Shown: positions 45,499 through 53,163 of the stretch, one piece after another
Position numbering within the stretch: position 1 is the first letter of the stretch
Layout of the letters: each line of letters begins with the position of its first letter
Origin: Deinococcus radiopugnans ATCC 19172
Lineage (GTDB): Bacteria; Deinococcota; Deinococci; Deinococcales; Deinococcaceae
Direction: 5' to 3'
Assembly: GCF_006335125.1 (NCBI RefSeq)
Contig: NZ_VDMO01000023.1
Coordinates: forward strand, 1 to 53,163
Length of the DNA stretch: 53,163 bases
Notes under the pieces: model-generated
What the model was told of the DNA's origin: nothing
The model's input: only the letters and a program-made list of their open reading frames with translations
The model's database searches: none
Position numbers and translations under genes: made by a program

Positions 45499-46434
45499 AT
45501 GCCCCCGCTGCGCCCGCTCCGGATTCCCCTGCTGACCGCTCCCACCGCTGCCGGAAAATCGGCCCTGGCGCTGCAGGTGGCCCTGGACTCCGGCCTGGAG
45601 GTGGTCTCGGCGGACGCCTTCACGGTGTACCGGGGGCTGGACATCGGCACGGCCAAATCCACGCCCGCCGAACAGGAGGCCGTGCCCCACCACCTGCTGG
45701 ACGTGGCCGAGGTGACCGAGCGCTACGACGTGGCCCGCTACGTGCAGGAGGGCGAGGCGGCCATCGCGGCCGTGCTCAGGCGCGGGCGCGTGCCGCTGGT
45801 GGTGGGCGGCACCACCTTCTACCTTTCGGCCCTGTTGCGCGGCCTGCCGCTGACCCCGCCCGCCGACCCGCAGGTGCGCGCCGCCGTGGAGACCGAACTG
45901 GCCGAGCGCGGGCTGGACGCCCTGCTGGCCGACATCGCCGCCCACGATCCGGCCGAGGCCGCCCGCATGGAGCGCAACCCCCGCCGGGTGGTGCGCGCCA
46001 CCGAGGTTTTCCGCCGCACTGGGCAGTATCCCGGCTCGTTTGGCAGCCGTCCGCCTCGCTTCCAGTACGCCGTGACCGCCTTTACCCGTCCGGGTCCGGA
46101 ACTGGAAGCGCGAATGAGGGGGCGCGTGGAGGCCATGTTCACTGCGGGCTGGGCGGAGGAGGCCGCGTGGCTGGCCGCCCGCCTGGACCCGGACACCCTG
46201 CCCCGGCCCACCGCGTGGCAGGCGCTGGGCTACCGCGAGGCGTGGGCGGTGTCAACTGGAAGCCTGGACGAGGCGGAGGCGACGGCGCGCATCGTGCTGG
46301 CCTCGCGGCAGTACGCCAAGCGGCAGCTCACGGCCATGCGGGGCCAGCTGGGTGCGCCGGTCCTCACGCCACCGGAGGCCACGCGGCAGCTGCGTGAGGC
46401 TGTCGGCGCCGCCCATAAGCTGAATGTTAATTAG
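45499..46434 (+). CDS. miaA: tRNA dimethylallyltransferase
   Basis: Predicted 311-residue MiaA, which adds a dimethylallyl group to A37 of tRNAs that read codons starting with U. The P-loop is TAPTAAGKS, so the first glycine of the usual GPTAAGKS is replaced by alanine. The next motif reads SADAFTVYRGLDIGTAKS, keeping the catalytic Asp but lacking the Gln of DSxQVY. GGTTFYLSALLRGL and SRQYAKRQLTAMR are close to the family. Length is normal. The divergent active-site residues leave the activity slightly uncertain. Confidence 0.9.
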   Translation: MPPLRPLRIPLLTAPTAAGKSALALQVALDSGLEVVSADAFTVYRGLDIGTAKSTPAEQEAVPHHLLDVAEVTERYDVARYVQEGEAAIAAVLRRGRVPLVVGGTTFYLSALLRGLPLTPPADPQVRAAVETELAERGLDALLADIAAHDPAEAARMERNPRRVVRATEVFRRTGQYPGSFGSRPPRFQYAVTAFTRPGPELEARMRGRVEAMFTAGWAEEAAWLAARLDPDTLPRPTAWQALGYREAWAVSTGSLDEAEATARIVLASRQYAKRQLTAMRGQLGAPVLTPPEATRQLREAVGAAHKLNVN

Positions 46435-46567
46435 ATCAGGGCAGAAGCGTCCTGCCTGTCCCGCGTAGAGTGGGAGGCGAGATCAACGGCAGCTCAATCC
46501 CGTTCGGGAAGTTTTGGGGAAGGACCAGCCTTCTCGTCCCATCACGCATCTTGACAGGGGGTAAGAC

Positions 46568-47808
<1,241 letters not shown>

Positions 47809-47809
<1 letters not shown>

Positions 47810-47970
47810 AGCATTTGTCCGAATGGAAGCATCAGAAGTCTTTTTTCTGATGCTTCCATTCTCTCCTTCGGAGCTGAATCAGTCCCAACTGCTCGTTGAA
47901 ATTCACTCCCTCTCTGCGAGCTGTGCCAGTTCGTTCGGTCAAAAGCAAACAGCACTTTTGACAAATGCTC
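47809..47970 (+). mobile_element. Small non-autonomous inverted-repeat element, family A copy 2 (162 bp)
   Basis: Second copy of the element at 21379-21541, in the same orientation relative to the upstream gene. The ends GAGCATTTGTC and GACAAATGCTC are a perfect 11-bp inverted repeat. The upstream flank is TA, part of the glgC TAG stop. The downstream flank is TC, one base off TA. A 17-bp perfect hairpin with a 7-base loop occupies 47821-47861. Compared with copy 1, the terminal repeats differ by a paired change (CATTTG/CAAATG against CAGTTG/CAACTG). Confidence 0.8.
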
Positions 47971-48000
47971 TCGGACGTCAAAACCACGGCGCTCAAGAAG

Positions 48001-48030
48001 GGGAGAGGCGTCCATTCGGCCTCTCCCTTT
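48001..48030. terminator. Terminator hairpin between glgC and thymidine kinase
   Basis: GGGAGAGGC and GCCTCTCCC form a 9-bp stem with a 9-base loop, followed by TTT. It lies between two convergent genes after the mobile element. Confidence 0.6.
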
Positions 48031-48041
48031 CACGTCTGTGA

Positions 48042-48716
48042 TTAAACCCCGGCGGCCCGCTCTTCACGCCATGACGGAGGCTCTGAGATGGGCTGTCCCA
48101 GCACCATGTGGTGCACCCGGCAGCGGGCCTCGTAGCTTTCCTGCGCGCCCACCAGCACCACCGGATCGTCGTAGCGGGCGGGCTGGCCGCCGATCAGGCG
48201 CTGCGAGCGGGTGGCCGGGGCGCCGCACACGGTGCAGATGGCCGTCAGCTTCTCCACGCTCTCGGCGCGGGCCAGCAGCTGGGGCATGGGGCCGAACGGC
48301 TCGGCGCGGAAATCCAGGTCCAGTCCGGCCATGATCACCCGCACGCCCGCGTCGGCCAGTTCCAGGGCCAGGGTGACCACCTCCGCGCCGAAGAACTGCA
48401 CCTCGTCAATGCCTACCACGTCGGGCAGCGGCGGCCTCTGTGTGCCTGCTTCCGCCCCCAGCAGGCGGTCCTCGCCGGACAGGTGGGCGCGGATGTCGGC
48501 CACGCTCCGCACCGCCAGCGCCTGCACGCTGCGCCCCGCGTGGCTGGCGACGGCGGACGCGTGGTAGCGGTCATCCAGTGCGGGCTTGAAGACCAGCACG
48601 TTCTGTCTGGCGATCAGCGAGCGGGTGATGCGGCGGATCAGCTCCTCGCTCTTGCCGCTGAACATGGGACCGACGATCACTTCGAGGTGGCCGCCGTGGA
48701 AAGGAGATCTAAGCAC
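48042..48716 (-). CDS. tdk: Thymidine kinase (type II)
   Basis: Predicted 224-residue salvage enzyme that phosphorylates thymidine. The P-loop is [14 protein letters not shown], the lid/Walker B region GIDEVQFFG, and the zinc site consists of C-x2-C in [15 protein letters not shown] plus C-x2-H in EARCRVHH. The start is GTG at 48716, with CATACT ending 6 bases upstream. The 20 C-terminal residues after the zinc site are variable in the family. Confidence 0.95.
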   Translation of the reverse strand: MLRSPFHGGHLEVIVGPMFSGKSEELIRRITRSLIARQNVLVFKPALDDRYHASAVASHAGRSVQALAVRSVADIRAHLSGEDRLLGAEAGTQRPPLPDVVGIDEVQFFGAEVVTLALELADAGVRVIMAGLDLDFRAEPFGPMPQLLARAESVEKLTAICTVCGAPATRSQRLIGGQPARYDDPVVLVGAQESYEARCRVHHMVLGQPISEPPSWREERAAGV

Positions 48717-48722
48717 GCCCGG

Positions 48723-48728
48723 AGTATG
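48723..48728 (-). promoter_or_regulatory. -10 box CATACT for the thymidine kinase gene
   Basis: Minus-strand CATACT ends 6 bases before the GTG at 48716, supporting a leaderless GTG start. Confidence 0.5.
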
Positions 48729-48762
48729 TCAAACCCCGGCGTGCTGCGGCGTGGGCCAAAGA

Positions 48763-48793
48763 AACGCGCCCCACCACAGGGGCAGGGCGCGTT
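48763..48793 (-). terminator. Terminator after rpmE
   Basis: AACGCGCCC and GGGCGCGTT form a stem with a 13-base loop, followed on the minus strand by TCTTTGG. It lies just after the L31 stop. Confidence 0.7.
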
Positions 48794-48807
48794 GCGAAGC
48801 GTCGGGC

Positions 48808-49029
<222 letters not shown>

Positions 49030-49132
49030 GTGCGTGCCTCCTCCGCCACGTCACTTGTGCGTAGCGGGCAACCGCAACACTATACACCTGTCTGGGCCAG
49101 ATTGGGAAGGTGGGTCAGGCTGATGCGCCGGC

Positions 49133-50539
49133 TCAGCCGATCAGGATGTCGTGTTCCTGCGGGTAGCGCACCAGCGTTCTGGAATCCGGACGGCTGAAGG
49201 CCACCGCGAAGGTCAGCGGCCCGATGCGGCCCAGGAACATCAGGAAGATCAGCACGACTTCCTGATCCGCGTTCAGCAGCGGCGTGGCGTTCATGCTCAG
49301 GCCCACGGTGGCGAAGGCGCTGACCGTCTCGAAGAACAGCTGCACGAACTTCACCTCCGGGTTGGTGTTCAGCAGCAGCATCAGCAGGAAGCCCAGGTTG
49401 ACCAGCCCCAGGCTCAGCAGGCCCACGGTCATGGCCCGCAGGATCGTGGTGGTGCCGATGCGCCGCCGGAACAGCGTGGTGTCGTGTCGCCCGCGCACCA
49501 TGCCCCACGCGGAGGCCATCATCACGTAGAAGGTGGTGGTCTTGATGCCGCCCCCCGTGGAGCCGGGATTGGCCCCGATGAACATCAGCAGGATGGTCAC
49601 GAAGATGGTGCCGTAGTGCATGGTGCTGTAGTCCAGCGTGTTGAAGCCGGCGGTGCGCGGCGTGACGCCCTGGAACCACGCGGCCAGCAGCTTGTCGCCG
49701 AGTGGCAGCGTGCCCAGCGTGGCCGGATTGGTCCATTCCAGCAGCGCGAAACTGAGGGTGCCGATCAGCAGCAGCGCCGCCATCATGACGAGGGACAGCT
49801 TGCTGTTGGCGTTCAGGCGGTTGCGGCGGCGGTGCCTGAGGTAGGCCAGCACGTTCAGCTGCACCAGAAAGCCCATGCCGCCCAGCACGATCAGCAGCGG
49901 AATCACCAGATTGATCACCGGGTTGGTGACGAAGCCGGTCAGGCCGGTGGCGTACAGGCTGAAGCCCGCGTTGTTGAAGGCGCTGACCGCGTGGAACAGC
50001 GAGAAGTACAGGCCCCGCCCCAGGCCTTCTTCCGGCACGAACACGCTGGAGAGCAGCACGGTGCCGGCCAGTTCCACCAGCACCGAACTCAGCACGATGG
50101 TCCGCACCAGCTTGACCACCCCGCCCAGTTCCAGGGTGTTGAGCTGCTGCGCCACCTGAATGCGGTCCGAGATGCCCACCCGCCGCCGCACGGCGATGGC
50201 AAACAGCGTGCCCAGCGTAATCAGGCCCAGTCCGCCGATCTGAATCAGCAGCAGCATGACCACCTCGCCGAAGGTGCTGAAGGTGCTGCCCACGTCCACC
50301 ACCCCCAGCCCGGTCACGCACACTGCGCTGGTCGCCATGAACAGCGCCTGAATGGGCCGCAGGCTCTGCCCCGGCTCCAGGCTGATCGGCAGCAGCAGCA
50401 GCCCGGCCCCCACCACGATGGCGAGGGCAAAGGTCAGGGCGATCAGTTGTGGCGGGCGCAGCCGTGAAAGCCACGGCTTGCGCCGCGGCCCGGTGGGCGG
50501 ATTCGGAAAACGCGGGTCAGGGGCGGGGGGCCGGGTCAT
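49133..50539 (-). CDS. ktrB: Potassium uptake channel subunit (KtrB/TrkH family)
   Basis: Predicted 468-residue membrane protein that takes up K+. Four membrane-pore-membrane repeats are visible with filter glycines in TSAVCVTGL, FNNAGFSLYATGL, TPRTAGFNTLDYS and AFATVGLSMNATP. The gate loop region GANPGSTGGGIKTTTF is typical. A regulatory KtrA/TrkA partner is not in the window. A hydrophilic N-terminus of about 28 residues precedes the first helix. TACAAT at 50553-50558 lies 13 bases before the ATG. Confidence 0.93.
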   Translation of the reverse strand: MTRPPAPDPRFPNPPTGPRRKPWLSRLRPPQLIALTFALAIVVGAGLLLLPISLEPGQSLRPIQALFMATSAVCVTGLGVVDVGSTFSTFGEVVMLLLIQIGGLGLITLGTLFAIAVRRRVGISDRIQVAQQLNTLELGGVVKLVRTIVLSSVLVELAGTVLLSSVFVPEEGLGRGLYFSLFHAVSAFNNAGFSLYATGLTGFVTNPVINLVIPLLIVLGGMGFLVQLNVLAYLRHRRRNRLNANSKLSLVMMAALLLIGTLSFALLEWTNPATLGTLPLGDKLLAAWFQGVTPRTAGFNTLDYSTMHYGTIFVTILLMFIGANPGSTGGGIKTTTFYVMMASAWGMVRGRHDTTLFRRRIGTTTILRAMTVGLLSLGLVNLGFLLMLLLNTNPEVKFVQLFFETVSAFATVGLSMNATPLLNADQEVVLIFLMFLGRIGPLTFAVAFSRPDSRTLVRYPQEHDILIG

Positions 50540-50552
50540 AAACGCGGCCCGG

Positions 50553-50558
50553 ATTGTA
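50553..50558 (-). promoter_or_regulatory. -10 box TACAAT for ktrB
   Basis: Minus-strand TACAAT lies 13 bases before the ATG at 50539, giving a very short leader. Confidence 0.5.
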
Positions 50559-50628
50559 CGCCTGTTGATTGGGGGTGTGGGGCGGCTGGGCTGGGCGGCC
50601 TGCCCCTCCTGCCACCCCGCCTGGGGGC

Positions 50629-50634
50629 TATACT
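50629..50634 (+). promoter_or_regulatory. -10 box TATACT for the THUMP methyltransferase gene
   Basis: TATACT ends 8 bases before the ATG at 50643, the cleanest of the leaderless-type starts. Confidence 0.6.
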
Positions 50635-50642
50635 GCCCTGCT

Positions 50643-51722
50643 ATGCCTCGCCCCCCACGTCCAGACCGTTTTCAACCCGCCGGGAAGAGGAAAAGTCGCC
50701 CGAAGGTCGACCACCGCGCCCGACAGCCCGCCCACGAGTACGAGCTGGAGGTGCTGCCGGGCCTGGAACACGTCGCGGCCACCGAGCTGGGAACCGTGCC
50801 GCTGGCCCGCGACATCCGCGGCCTGCGCTTCTGGTTTCCCGGCGATCCCGAACGCCTGACCCGCCTGCGCTCGGCGCTGGCGGTGTACCGCGTCCGCACC
50901 TGGGACGTGCCGCGCCCGCGCGGGCTGCTGGGCCACCAGCAACTGGGCGAGCTGACCGAGTTTCTGCGCGGCGTGCTGGCGGTGGGCGGGCAGACCTCGT
51001 TCCGGCTGGGCGCGGCCGGCAAGGAATCGGCGGTGATGCAGCGGCTGGCCGAGGAACTGGAGACCGCGCTGGGGCTGTCCCACCGCCCCGAGGACGGTCA
51101 GTTGCTGATCCGCCTGCGACCCGAAGCTGACGGCCCCGGCTGGGAGGTGCTGGCCCGCACCACGCCCAGGCCGCTGAGCGCGCGGCCCTGGCGAGTGTGC
51201 AACATGCACGGCGGCCTGAACGCCACGCTGGCCTACGCCACCCACAAGCTGGCCGGGCAGCGCGACGTGGACCGCATCTTCAACCCGATGTGCGGCAGCG
51301 GCACTTTGCTGATCGAGCGCGACCTGCTGGGGCCGAGCGACGCGCTGGTGGGCGTGGACATCGAGCAATCATCAGTGGACTGCGCCAGGACGAATATTCA
51401 GGCCGCCGGGCGCGACATCGAGGTGGCCCGCATCGACGCGCTGCACACCGACCTGCCGGCCCGCTCCTTCGATCTGATTGTGGCGGACCTGCCCTGGGGC
51501 GACGCTATCGGCACGCACGGCGGGAACTCTGCGCTGTATCCGGCCTTCTTGCAGGAGATGCACCGGCTGCTGAGCCGTCAGGGCCGCATGGCCGTGATCA
51601 CCCACGAGATCCGGCTGTTCGAGGGCCTGCTGACCGGTTCGGCCCAGTGGAACGCCCGCGAACTGCTGCAGGTGGCGAGCGGTGGGCATAACCCCAAGGT
51701 CTACCTGCTGAACCGACGCTGA
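50643..51722 (+). CDS. THUMP-domain RNA guanine-N2 methyltransferase (TrmN/Trm14/RlmL-like)
   Basis: Predicted 359-residue RNA methyltransferase. The first 30 residues are basic. Residues 35-160 form a ferredoxin-like/THUMP region ([18 protein letters not shown]). The catalytic domain has [18 protein letters not shown] (motif I), [21 protein letters not shown] and the N2-guanine motif [11 protein letters not shown], which differs slightly from the usual (N/D)PPYG. Its size and layout are closest to tRNA m2G6 enzymes of Thermus and archaea. The target is inferred. Confidence 0.88.
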   Translation: MPRPPRPDRFQPAGKRKSRPKVDHRARQPAHEYELEVLPGLEHVAATELGTVPLARDIRGLRFWFPGDPERLTRLRSALAVYRVRTWDVPRPRGLLGHQQLGELTEFLRGVLAVGGQTSFRLGAAGKESAVMQRLAEELETALGLSHRPEDGQLLIRLRPEADGPGWEVLARTTPRPLSARPWRVCNMHGGLNATLAYATHKLAGQRDVDRIFNPMCGSGTLLIERDLLGPSDALVGVDIEQSSVDCARTNIQAAGRDIEVARIDALHTDLPARSFDLIVADLPWGDAIGTHGGNSALYPAFLQEMHRLLSRQGRMAVITHEIRLFEGLLTGSAQWNARELLQVASGGHNPKVYLLNRR

Positions 51723-51757
51723 CGCCTCTTCCCGGCCTGCGCCGTCCGCCAACGCTG

Positions 51758-51763
51758 TACCCT
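51758..51763 (+). promoter_or_regulatory. -10 box TACCCT for the Gfo/Idh/MocA gene
   Basis: TACCCT ends 5 bases before the ATG at 51769. Confidence 0.45.
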
Positions 51764-51768
51764 GCCCC

Positions 51769-52770
51769 ATGTCAACTTCTGAAGGGTCATCGGTGGGTCT
51801 GCGCTGGGGGCTGCTGGGCGCGGCACGCATCGCGCGGGCGCTGATTCCGGCCATCCGGGCCGCCGGGGGCGAGGTGGTGGCGCTGGGCGTGCGCGACGCG
51901 GCGTCCGAACGAGCGCGGGCCTTCTCCGACGAGTGGGGGGTGCCGCTGGTGGGGGGCTATCAGGACGTGCTGGACGCCGAGCTGGACGCGGTGTACAACC
52001 CGCTGCCCAACGATCTGCACCGGCCGTGGTCCCTGGCAGCCCTGCGTGCGGGCAAGCACGTGCTGACCGAGAAGCCGCTGGTGCTGAACGCTGCCGAAGC
52101 GCGCGAACTGGCCGACGTGGCGCAGGCGACGGGCCGGGTGTTATTGGAGGCCTTCGCGTACCGCTTTCACCCCCACATTGCACGGTTGCGTGAGCTGGTG
52201 CAGGCCGGCGAACTGGGCGAACTGCGGGCGGTGCGCGCGGCCTTCGGCTTCACCCTGGACAATCCCGACGACTTCCGCTGGGAGGCCGACAAGGGGGGCG
52301 GCGCGCTGTTTGACGTGGGCACGTACCCCGTGAACCTGATTCGCCTGCTGCTGGGCGAACCCACCGCCGCCGTCGCCCGCGCCCGCTGGACGCCGGGGGG
52401 CGTGGATCTGGGCCTCAGCGGGGTGCTGGAGTACCCTGCAGCGCTGGCGAGCGTGGACTGTGCCTTCGACTGGGGCGATCAGCCCAGCCAGCGCCTGACC
52501 CTGCTGGGCACGCGCGGCACGCTGGACATGAACGGCGTGTACAACAGCAACACCCAGTCGCCCGTTTCGTTCACCGTCACCACCGCCGCAGGGGTCCGCG
52601 AGGAGGAATTCCCGCCCTTCAACGCCTACGCGGCGATGGTGGACCACTTTCAGCGGGCCGCGCTGGGCGAGGAAGCCGCCCTGTACCCGCCCGAGGACAG
52701 CGTGAGGCACGCGCGGGTGCTGGACGCACTGTTCGCGGCGGCGCTGACGGGGGAGCGGGTGGAGGTTTAG
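51769..52770 (+). CDS. Gfo/Idh/MocA family oxidoreductase
   Basis: Predicted 333-residue NAD(P)-dependent sugar or polyol dehydrogenase. The Rossmann domain starts with [33 protein letters not shown]. The family EKPL motif is in [15 protein letters not shown], and the C-terminal domain carries the catalytic-region [21 protein letters not shown]. The layout resembles trans-1,2-dihydrobenzene-1,2-diol dehydrogenase-like and glucose-fructose-like members. The substrate is not predictable. Its stop overlaps that of the convergent small gene by 4 bases. Confidence 0.9.
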   Translation: MSTSEGSSVGLRWGLLGAARIARALIPAIRAAGGEVVALGVRDAASERARAFSDEWGVPLVGGYQDVLDAELDAVYNPLPNDLHRPWSLAALRAGKHVLTEKPLVLNAAEARELADVAQATGRVLLEAFAYRFHPHIARLRELVQAGELGELRAVRAAFGFTLDNPDDFRWEADKGGGALFDVGTYPVNLIRLLLGEPTAAVARARWTPGGVDLGLSGVLEYPAALASVDCAFDWGDQPSQRLTLLGTRGTLDMNGVYNSNTQSPVSFTVTTAAGVREEEFPPFNAYAAMVDHFQRAALGEEAALYPPEDSVRHARVLDALFAAALTGERVEV

Positions 52771-53051
52771 TTCTGTCCGGTGTCCGGATCAGCGGGAACC
52801 ATGAAATCAAGATGGCGGATCAGATCGTCAACGTGATAGCCCCAGTGTGTATCTGCGGTAAATCGCAGCCATGACAGGCTTTCAGCCTTATCTATCTGGG
52901 CAAGGTGAATCGCTGCACTCAAGTCCCTGACAAGATCGGTGAGGTCATCTAGATCATCGCCCACGTCTGTGGTGTCCTCGTGTATCTCCATCAAGAGACT
53001 TGTGGCATCGTAGAAACCCAATTCAGGCCACTGAGGCTCTGTACCGGACAT
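52767..53051 (-). CDS. DUF5063-like acidic protein, 94 aa
   Basis: Predicted 94-residue, strongly acidic cytoplasmic protein. The arrangement [13 protein letters not shown], then [25 protein letters not shown] resembles the C-terminal pattern of DUF5063 proteins (a Trp-Arg-Phe helix and THWGxH-like motif). The function of that family is unknown. The DNA is clearly lower in GC than the rest of the window. GGAGCGGC lies upstream of the ATG. It follows directly after the end of another gene on the same strand and may be co-transcribed with it. Confidence 0.65.
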   Translation of the reverse strand: MSGTEPQWPELGFYDATSLLMEIHEDTTDVGDDLDDLTDLVRDLSAAIHLAQIDKAESLSWLRFTADTHWGYHVDDLIRHLDFMVPADPDTGQN

Positions 53052-53058
53052 CTTAGCT

Positions 53059-53163
53059 TCAAGCCGCTCCTGATGCGTGAAACGGCGTGCTCAGTAGCCT
53101 GACCAACTCAGGTAACTCGGGCAGGTTCCACCGCAGCGCATGGCACAGCTGTTCCGCGCCATA
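53059..53163 (-). CDS. C-terminal end of an unidentified gene (5' end outside window)
   Basis: One minus-strand frame is open from the window edge to a TGA at 53059-53061 and encodes a last segment reading ALRWNLPELPELVRLLSTPF. It ends 8 bases before the start of the DUF5063-like gene. The family is not recognisable from about 34 residues. Confidence 0.5.
   Translation of the reverse strand, partial: YGAEQLCHALRWNLPELPELVRLLSTPFHASGAA

Noticed and set aside
47823..48041. Small open frames inside the two family A elements (about 70 codons on either strand)
   Set aside because: They are not conserved in frame between the two copies, and they cross hairpins and the element end. The elements are better explained as non-coding.

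Overview
The window looks like chromosomal DNA from a Deinococcus species. The evidence is very high GC, gene content typical of Deinococcota (a ba3-type oxidase cluster, a beta-CASP nuclease, phytoene synthase, C-minus L31), and about twenty genes in which a -10 hexamer such as TAGACT, TAGCCT, TATGCT or TAAACT ends only 5 to 10 bases before the start codon. Those transcripts must be leaderless or nearly so. No rRNA, tRNA or CRISPR array was seen. Most of the window is ordinary housekeeping sequence with tightly packed genes.

Layout. 1-8519: end of an FtsH protease, a mechanosensitive channel, a small unknown, a glycosyltransferase, argS, a lipase-like hydrolase, an acyltransferase-3 membrane protein and tyrA. 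8520-9065 is a gene-free GC-rich gap. 9066-10896: an ABC-2 exporter pair. 11003-13607: a Mn/Zn-type ABC importer whose promoter carries a DtxR/MntR-like box. 13680-15832: a VWA/MoxR pair. 15972-20532: carboxynorspermidine dehydrogenase-like enzyme, CDP-alcohol phosphatidyltransferase and several membrane or unknown proteins. 20588-21379: an APH(3')-like phosphotransferase, followed directly by a short inverted-repeat element. 21602-23600: beta-CASP nuclease and a DUF3105 lipoprotein. 23664-27158: cobalamin riboswitch, btuFCD-type importer and a thin 2Fe-2S ferredoxin.

26811-32630: a META-domain gene running antisense over the ferredoxin gene, prfC, a ParB-like protein, a GNAT enzyme and leucyl aminopeptidase. 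32800-36235: a CBS-domain protein translationally coupled to a ba3-type cytochrome oxidase (IIa, II, I) and a membrane-anchored cytochrome c. 36346-39032: metY-metX behind a SAM-I riboswitch. 39067-41294: a Fur-family regulator and a DUF3618-like/holin-like membrane pair. 41365-44901: methyltransferase, phytoene synthase and a secreted 5'-nucleotidase. 45039-52770: Hsp20, miaA, glgC, thymidine kinase, L31, a KtrB/TrkH potassium channel subunit, a THUMP RNA methyltransferase and a Gfo/Idh oxidoreductase. The last 400 bases are clearly lower in GC and hold a DUF5063-like acidic protein and the end of another gene.

The most unusual signal is a set of three small non-coding mobile elements from two families (about 163 and 134 bp). 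All have terminal inverted repeats and TA or TTA target sites, and all three are fused exactly to the stop codon of a gene (the APH-like gene, glgC and the 5'-nucleotidase gene). In a GC-rich genome the TA dinucleotide is concentrated in stop codons and -10 boxes, which may explain this. All functional calls are from motif recognition by eye; no database search was run.
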